DNA of 10,230 nucleotides from Verrucomicrobiota bacterium (lineage in GTDB: Bacteria; Verrucomicrobiota; Verrucomicrobiia; Methylacidiphilales; Verrucolacustridaceae). Of this stretch, positions 6,690-10,230 are shown one piece after another. How positions within the stretch are numbered: the first letter of the stretch is position 1; every line of letters starts with the position of its first letter. Where the stretch lies: NCBI GenBank assembly GCA_010028775.1, contig RHAF01000045.1, positions 1-10,230 of the forward strand, in the 5' to 3' direction. Below the pieces are notes generated by a model. It worked only from the letters and a program-made list of their open reading frames with translations, made no database searches and was not told the DNA's origin. Made by a program: the position numbers and the translations under genes.

Positions 6690-8030
6690 TCAGAACGAAA
6701 AGTTTCCGCCGATTTCGATGGAGTTTGTCACCGGGGAGCCAAAGGTGACCTGCTGGCTGTCTCCCATGTCGACCGTTGGCTGACTGGTTCCATAGAACTT
6801 GTAAGCCAGAGTCAGGCTAAGTTGATCGTAAAGACGATACCGGATTCCGGCAGCAATCTGGTAGGCGTTATTCATATCGTTTCCGGACCCTGAAAGGGTG
6901 GTGAAGTTTGGGCCGTTGTAGTTGATGCTTCCAATGTTGAAGTAATTCCAACCCCCACCGAATCCGAAATTGATGTAAGGAAGAAATCCGCTGTCGTTGG
7001 GGTATTGGAAGCAAAGCTGGGCCATGATCGGGATACTCCAGTAGGTGCTGCTGGAGACCGTCATGCCCTGGGTGTTGCCACGGATAGCGTTCAGGGCAAA
7101 GCCGGTCTCGACAGCCAAGCCGAACCAATCGGTCAACCAGACTCCGGCGTCAATGTCTTGACGATATCCGGTGCTGAAGGCGATTTCCTTTTCAATGACC
7201 GAGTTGCTTGGGCCGTTGGGCCCGACCACATTGACAATATTCATCGAGCTGACAAATCGGGCTCCGCCCTCCGTGCGGATGTAAAATTTGTCTTCCTCGA
7301 GTTGCTCGGTAGGAATGGGGTGGGCAAGAAATTTTCCAGGCCACGAAAAATCGCCTTGGACCTCCATCGGTTGGGGCAGAGCGGGGGCGGAGGGATTCGG
7401 CGCCGGATTGGCTTTCTCTTCAGAGACCGGAACCGGAGCGGAGTTGAGCTCGGTAGCGGAGGAATTTTTTTGGGAAATCCCCATTGTTTGGCTATCGGGG
7501 GAATCGGAAAATTCGATCGGCTTCGCAGGGGGGACCGGGGCTGCACTGGCCGACTTTTTCAATTCCGAAGTCGCGGGGTCGATGTCGGGAACTGCGGCCA
7601 CTGCGGACGGGCCTCTGGATATGCTGACGCTTCCCGCCGGGGCGCCCTCCATACGTTCCGGCTGGTTGAGCCCATCCAAAGTGATGCGAAGGGAGGATCC
7701 CGGGGGGATGGAGACGTTTTTTCCCGATAGAACAAAATCCGCTGCAGTCCCAGCGCTTTTGGGAAGGCTGATCAAGATGGTTTTTTTCCCCGAGGAGTTG
7801 GATCCGTAGCTGACGTTGAGGGATTGGCCGTGGCAATTGACGGACTGGCGTGGCGTGCCCTGCTTCACCAAGTCGGCCACACCACCGGAAGAATCAAAAA
7901 AAACCAGGGAACCGTCCGATTGAATCGAAACCGTGGATGGAAATCCAGTTTGGGCCCTTGAGACGGAAGCGATTAATATGCAAAAGGAAAGAATACTACA
8001 TATTGTAGCAGAGGCTTTTTGCATCCCCAT
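6690..8030 (-). CDS. Outer-membrane beta-barrel protein with Pro/Ser-rich linker
   Basis: This 446-residue exported protein has a signal peptide at 1-26 (hydrophobic core CSILSFCILIA, cleavage after SVSRA). An N-terminal beta-rich region spans about 27-120 (SIQSDGSLVFFD, KKTILISLPK, SSLRITLDG). A low-complexity Pro/Ala/Ser linker spans about 125-225. The C-terminal region from about 247 is an 8-stranded-type barrel with alternating strands (FYIRTEGGARF, GVWLTDWFGLAVETGF, PYINFGFGGGWNYF, YQIAAGIRYRLYDQLSLTLAY). It ends in NSIEIGGNFSF, the terminal Phe being a recognition signal for barrel assembly. The barrel resembles the opacity/OmpW-like porin group; the N-terminal region is unrecognised and function is unknown. 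Base composition looks more A/T-rich than neighbouring genes. A second in-frame ATG two codons later (8024) is an equally possible start. Confidence 0.85.
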   Translation of the reverse strand: MGMQKASATICSILSFCILIASVSRAQTGFPSTVSIQSDGSLVFFDSSGGVADLVKQGTPRQSVNCHGQSLNVSYGSNSSGKKTILISLPKSAGTAADFVLSGKNVSIPPGSSLRITLDGLNQPERMEGAPAGSVSISRGPSAVAAVPDIDPATSELKKSASAAPVPPAKPIEFSDSPDSQTMGISQKNSSATELNSAPVPVSEEKANPAPNPSAPALPQPMEVQGDFSWPGKFLAHPIPTEQLEEDKFYIRTEGGARFVSSMNIVNVVGPNGPSNSVIEKEIAFSTGYRQDIDAGVWLTDWFGLAVETGFALNAIRGNTQGMTVSSSTYWSIPIMAQLCFQYPNDSGFLPYINFGFGGGWNYFNIGSINYNGPNFTTLSGSGNDMNNAYQIAAGIRYRLYDQLSLTLAYKFYGTSQPTVDMGDSQQVTFGSPVTNSIEIGGNFSF

Positions 8031-8047
8031 ATAAAGGGGCTTTTTTT
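8025..8047 (+). terminator. Hairpin plus T7 over the start of the outer-membrane protein gene
   Basis: On the plus strand CCCC (8025-8028), a 7-base AT loop, GGGG (8036-8039), then C and seven T resemble a small intrinsic terminator that would stop transcription antisense to the outer-membrane protein gene. On the minus strand the same hairpin encloses the ATG at 8030. The stem is only 4 bp, so a structural role is uncertain. Confidence 0.28.
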
Positions 8048-8095
8048 ATCTGAAGTCGATTCAACGGAAAAACGGTTGTTAGTAAATTAACGAAT

Positions 8096-8123
8096 AAAAA
8101 TCCTTCTTTAAAACCATAAAGAA
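8096..8123 (-). terminator. AT-rich hairpin with T-tract, possible terminator of aroE-pilD
   Basis: On the minus strand TTCTTTA (8123-8117), loop TGGTTT, and TAAAGAA (8110-8104) form a perfect 7-bp stem, extendable by G-U pairs. It is followed by GGATTTTTATT. It lies 28 bases past the prepilin peptidase stop, the expected place for the end of the aroE-pilD transcript. The stem is AT-rich and so weaker than usual. Confidence 0.4.
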
Positions 8124-8150
8124 AAGCAAGATGTGATTTTTTACGGCTTT

Positions 8151-8954
8151 TTATTCAAAAGATATTTTTAAAAAAACTTTTTGCATCATCCAATCGCCGA
8201 TGAGTAGCCATAAAAAAGCCGCCCAAGCGAGAAACGGTCCGTAGGGGATCTTCACGCCCAGTTTTCTTTTGCGGCTTTTGAGCGCGACCATGCCAACTAA
8301 GGTTCCTGTAAACGAGGAAACAACGAGAATGAATGGCAGACTGGGCCAACCCAAAAATGCCCCCAAACCGGCCAAGAGTTTGGCATCACCGATTCCCATG
8401 GCCTCTTTTTGCAGCAACCAAGATGCCGCTTTGGCCGTGATCCAAAGAATGCCTCCACCCATGGCCGCACCCAAAACGGATCGAATCATGGCGTCGGTTG
8501 AATTCTGGCAGTTCTGTAATTCGGGGAGAAAGTAGCTGGCACAGATGCCGGTCACCACCCCCCCCACAGTGAGGCTGTCGGGAATGACCAGATAATCGAG
8601 ATCGATGCCGGAGGCCACCACCAGACCTGCGGTCAAAGTGGCGTAGACCAGGAAAAGAGGGGCCGGGTAAAGCTGCCAAAGGGCGGTGAAGGCCAGTGCC
8701 GTGCCCAACTCCACCAACGGATAACGCGGATCCAGGTGGGCTCCACAGCAGCGGGCCCGCCCCCGGAGCATGCAGTAGCCCAAGATGGGGAGGTTCAAAA
8801 AACCCGGAAGTTCCAATCCGCAGGCGGGACATCGGGAGCGCGGTCGGACGATAGATTGTCCGAGCGGGACCCGCAAAATGCATACATTGAGGAAAGATCC
8901 CACGCATGCCCCCAGGACAAAGACAGCCGAGGAAAGAATGAGCGAGGGAATCAT
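8151..8954 (-). CDS. pilD: Type IV prepilin peptidase / methyltransferase (PilD, GspO family)
   Basis: This 267-residue inner-membrane aspartic protease cuts the leader peptides of type IV pilins or type II secretion pseudopilins and methylates the new N-terminus. The N-terminal domain has GSFLNVCILRVP (19-30) and a zinc-type cysteine motif: C42-P-A-C45, then RARCCGAHL at 66-74, then RYPLVE. The peptidase part has the catalytic Asp in GIDLDYLVIPDS (D118) and the MGIGDAKLLA motif (GxGD, D190). About seven to eight hydrophobic segments are visible. The second cysteine pair is unusual: the usual C-x-x-C appears as A67-R-C69-C70. The start ATG overlaps the aroE stop by four bases (ATGA), so translation is probably coupled. 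The pilin substrates are not in the window. Confidence 0.95.
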   Translation of the reverse strand: MIPSLILSSAVFVLGACVGSFLNVCILRVPLGQSIVRPRSRCPACGLELPGFLNLPILGYCMLRGRARCCGAHLDPRYPLVELGTALAFTALWQLYPAPLFLVYATLTAGLVVASGIDLDYLVIPDSLTVGGVVTGICASYFLPELQNCQNSTDAMIRSVLGAAMGGGILWITAKAASWLLQKEAMGIGDAKLLAGLGAFLGWPSLPFILVVSSFTGTLVGMVALKSRKRKLGVKIPYGPFLAWAAFLWLLIGDWMMQKVFLKISFE

Positions 8955-9853
8955 GGGGAACGGCCTGCCGCGCCCAGGAGGGCTGCACGCATCTTTTCCG
9001 TAGGGGCTTTTCGACCGGTCCAGATGCCGAAGGAAAGTGCCCCCTGATGAAGGAGCATGCTTAGCCCGTCCTCCGCCTGATAGCCCAGCTTTCGAGCCGT
9101 TTGCACCAAGGGGGTCAAATCCTTCCGGTAAACCGTGTCATATATTTTTGCCTCAGGGGGGAGCTTGGAGGGATCGAAGGGCAAGGGGTCTTCCGCTTTC
9201 AGGCCCAAGCTTGTTCCTTGGATCAACAGATCGGTTTCATGCAATGCCTGGTCCAGGTCCTGGCTTTGCCAGGCAACCCAACGGATGGGAAAACGGCCGG
9301 CCGAAGCGGATCCCAACTCCTCGAACAATTTCTTTGCCTTGGTTGGATCCCGGTTGACCAACGTGAGGGCTTTGCAGCCCGATTTGGCCAAAGATCGGGC
9401 CAAAGTCTGGCCCACCCCACCGCAACCCATGACCAGGATTCTGCTCTTTTCCGGACGGATTCCCCAGTGTTCCTCCACCGCGGCCCGCCACCCCGGTGCG
9501 TCGGTGCTGAATCCCCGCAAGCGCCCGTTTTCCACCCGGACCGTGTTGACGGATTTAACCTCGAGGGCGGATGAATCGGCATCATCCAGCAGGGAGAACA
9601 TGGAGCTTTTGTGGGGCAGGGTGCAGTTCCACCCCTGAACCCCCCCTTTTTTCAAAAGAGGGATCGCTGCAACGAGTTGTTCGGATGTCACATCGATGCG
9701 CAGGTACTCGGCATCAAGGTCCAGGGCCTGAAAAGCGGCGTGGTGGAGAATGGGGGAAAGGGAGTGAGCGACGGGGTGGCCCAGTACGCCGTACCGGGAA
9801 CGACCCGGAGGTAACGGGGGCAGGCTTTTGGGGGTGAAAACTTCCAGGCTCAC
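8951..9853 (-). CDS. aroE: Shikimate dehydrogenase
   Basis: This NADPH-dependent enzyme reduces 3-dehydroshikimate to shikimate. Numbering from GTG 9853 (300 residues): the substrate motif GHPVAHSLSP lies at 25-34, NCTLPHK at 77-83 with the catalytic Lys82, SVNTV at 101-105 and STDAPG at 116-121 (catalytic Asp118). The dinucleotide loop is GCGGVGQT at 143-150 and NRD at 167-169, whose Arg suits NADPH. GTSLGL, YDTVYRKDLTPL and the MLLHQGALSF end complete the family pattern. There is no in-frame ATG near the N-terminus. I chose GTG 9853; TTG codons at 9892 and 9889 would add 13 or 12 residues. The family domain begins only at about residue 20, so the exact start is uncertain. The gene overlaps the prepilin peptidase gene by four bases. 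Confidence 0.94.
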   Translation of the reverse strand: MSLEVFTPKSLPPLPPGRSRYGVLGHPVAHSLSPILHHAAFQALDLDAEYLRIDVTSEQLVAAIPLLKKGGVQGWNCTLPHKSSMFSLLDDADSSALEVKSVNTVRVENGRLRGFSTDAPGWRAAVEEHWGIRPEKSRILVMGCGGVGQTLARSLAKSGCKALTLVNRDPTKAKKLFEELGSASAGRFPIRWVAWQSQDLDQALHETDLLIQGTSLGLKAEDPLPFDPSKLPPEAKIYDTVYRKDLTPLVQTARKLGYQAEDGLSMLLHQGALSFGIWTGRKAPTEKMRAALLGAAGRSP

Positions 9854-9918
9854 GCTGACATTGAGCCACCGGAATGGCGTTTCGCCCAACAAAAACGCAG
9901 GAGGAGCAGTTGATCCAA

Positions 9919-9933
9919 AGGAGGCTTTCTCCT
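9919..9933 (+). promoter_or_regulatory. Shine-Dalgarno-like AGGAG paired with CTCCT in the cysE leader
   Basis: AGGAG (9919-9923) can pair with CTCCT (9929-9933) around a 5-base loop, just upstream of the serine acetyltransferase frame. AAAGGAGG is the best Shine-Dalgarno match in this region. It lies about 20 bases before the TTG start I prefer, and no start codon sits at the usual distance. TTGATC (9910) and TACAGT (9933), 17 bases apart, are also weakly promoter-like. Confidence 0.25.
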
Positions 9934-9944
9934 ACAGTATATTC

Positions 9945-10230
9945 TTGAACAAGCACCATCCATTGGCTGGAGAAATGGTTCGTTCGTATGCCGAGTTGGC
10001 TGCCATCAACCATTTGGGGGGGGCCCAGTTGCCATCCAAGGCCGCCGTGTCCGCGATCACCGAGGATTTGTTGCATCTTCTCTTTCCGGGTTTTTATGAC
10101 GGGGGCGATCTCGAGGGCAAGGAGTTGGGCCCGGCCATCACAGAGTTGTTGGGAAGCGTGGAAAAAGCCCTGACTCGTGAAGTCAGCAAAAGCCTGACGG
10201 GCAAGGTCTCTGCAGGAGAGTCCGCGGAGG
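9945..10230 (+). CDS. cysE: Serine O-acetyltransferase, EpsC type, N-terminal part (runs off the right edge)
   Basis: An open frame continues to the window end and encodes about 95 residues. MVRSYAELAAINHLGG, then AQLPSKAAVSAITEDLLHLL and FPGFYDGG match the helical N-terminal domain of the EpsC/CysE-like serine acetyltransferases, where the INHL, LPS and LLFPG segments recur. The enzyme makes O-acetylserine from serine and acetyl-CoA, the first step of cysteine synthesis. The catalytic left-handed beta-helix lies beyond the window. The start is uncertain. TTG 9945 (MNKHHPLAGEM) gives the N-terminal length I expect for the family, but TTG 9963 and ATG 9975 are in the same frame. An eight-G run at 10016-10023 lies inside the gene, and the frame across it agrees with the family pattern. 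The gene is divergent from aroE. Confidence 0.78.
   Translation, partial: MNKHHPLAGEMVRSYAELAAINHLGGAQLPSKAAVSAITEDLLHLLFPGFYDGGDLEGKELGPAITELLGSVEKALTREVSKSLTGKVSAGESAE
10016..10023 (+). repeat. G8 homopolymer inside cysE
   Basis: Eight consecutive G lie about 70 bases into the serine acetyltransferase frame, coding for the Gly-Gly of INHLGGAQ. With eight G the frame continues correctly into LPSKAAV. A change in run length would shut off the gene. Confidence 0.6.

Noticed and set aside
7005..7809. Plus-strand open frames opposite the outer-membrane protein gene
   Set aside because: The minus-strand protein has a coherent signal peptide and barrel ending in Phe. The plus-strand frames overlap one another and show no coherent protein features.
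9874..9948. 24-codon frame (ATG 9874 to TGA 9946) ahead of cysE, containing a TTG after AGGAGG
   Set aside because: It is very short, overlaps the aroE start region on the other strand, and shows no leader-peptide pattern such as a run of Cys or Ser codons that would suggest attenuation.

Overview
The window looks like ordinary chromosome from a Gram-negative bacterium of moderately high GC. It holds ten essentially complete protein genes, one gene cut by each edge, and one tRNA. The Gram-negative reading rests on an outer-membrane beta-barrel protein with a signal peptide, a lipoprotein with a lipobox, and a type IV prepilin peptidase. The EpsC-type serine acetyltransferase start and the near absence of Shine-Dalgarno sites ahead of recognisable starts would suit Verrucomicrobiota. 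That placement is an inference, not proven here.

Left block (1-3031, all minus strand, read right to left): a UDP-sugar 4-epimerase-like SDR enzyme (3031-2141); tRNA-Leu(UAA) (2074-1990); a single-cluster ferredoxin (1898-1665); a CysJ-type FAD/NADPH reductase without a flavodoxin domain (1659-523); a 71-residue membrane-anchored protein (516-301); and a peptidoglycan-binding-domain protein leaving the window at base 1. The last four genes are packed almost without gaps. Ferredoxin and reductase probably form an electron-transfer pair, NADPH to FAD to [4Fe-4S]. The last two ORFs sit on either side of a run of nine A on the coding strand. One extra A would join them into a single protein with a membrane anchor, a Pro-rich linker and a peptidoglycan-binding domain. 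This is the most interesting observation in the window.

Middle (3032-6682): a TPR lipoprotein on the plus strand (3121-3927) converges on a tight minus-strand pair, aroK (shikimate kinase) and queG (epoxyqueuosine reductase, tRNA queuosine modification). aroC (chorismate synthase) is divergent from aroK on the plus strand.

Right (6690-10230): an outer-membrane beta-barrel protein converges on aroC with 7 bp between stop codons. Upstream of it is a 120-bp AT-rich spacer with hairpins, then aroE (shikimate dehydrogenase) and a prepilin peptidase (pilD type) joined by an ATGA overlap. A serine O-acetyltransferase (cysE/epsC type) diverges from aroE and runs off the right edge. Three shikimate-pathway genes (aroK, aroC, aroE) therefore lie within about 5 kb, interleaved with unrelated functions.

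No gene-free stretch exceeds about 120 bases. I see no insertion sequence, phage gene, CRISPR array, toxin-antitoxin pair or defence system, and I do not find a clearly new biological system here. The findings are local oddities: the probable split gene, homopolymer runs, a possible leaderless ferredoxin mRNA, a shifted cysteine motif and hairpins near starts.
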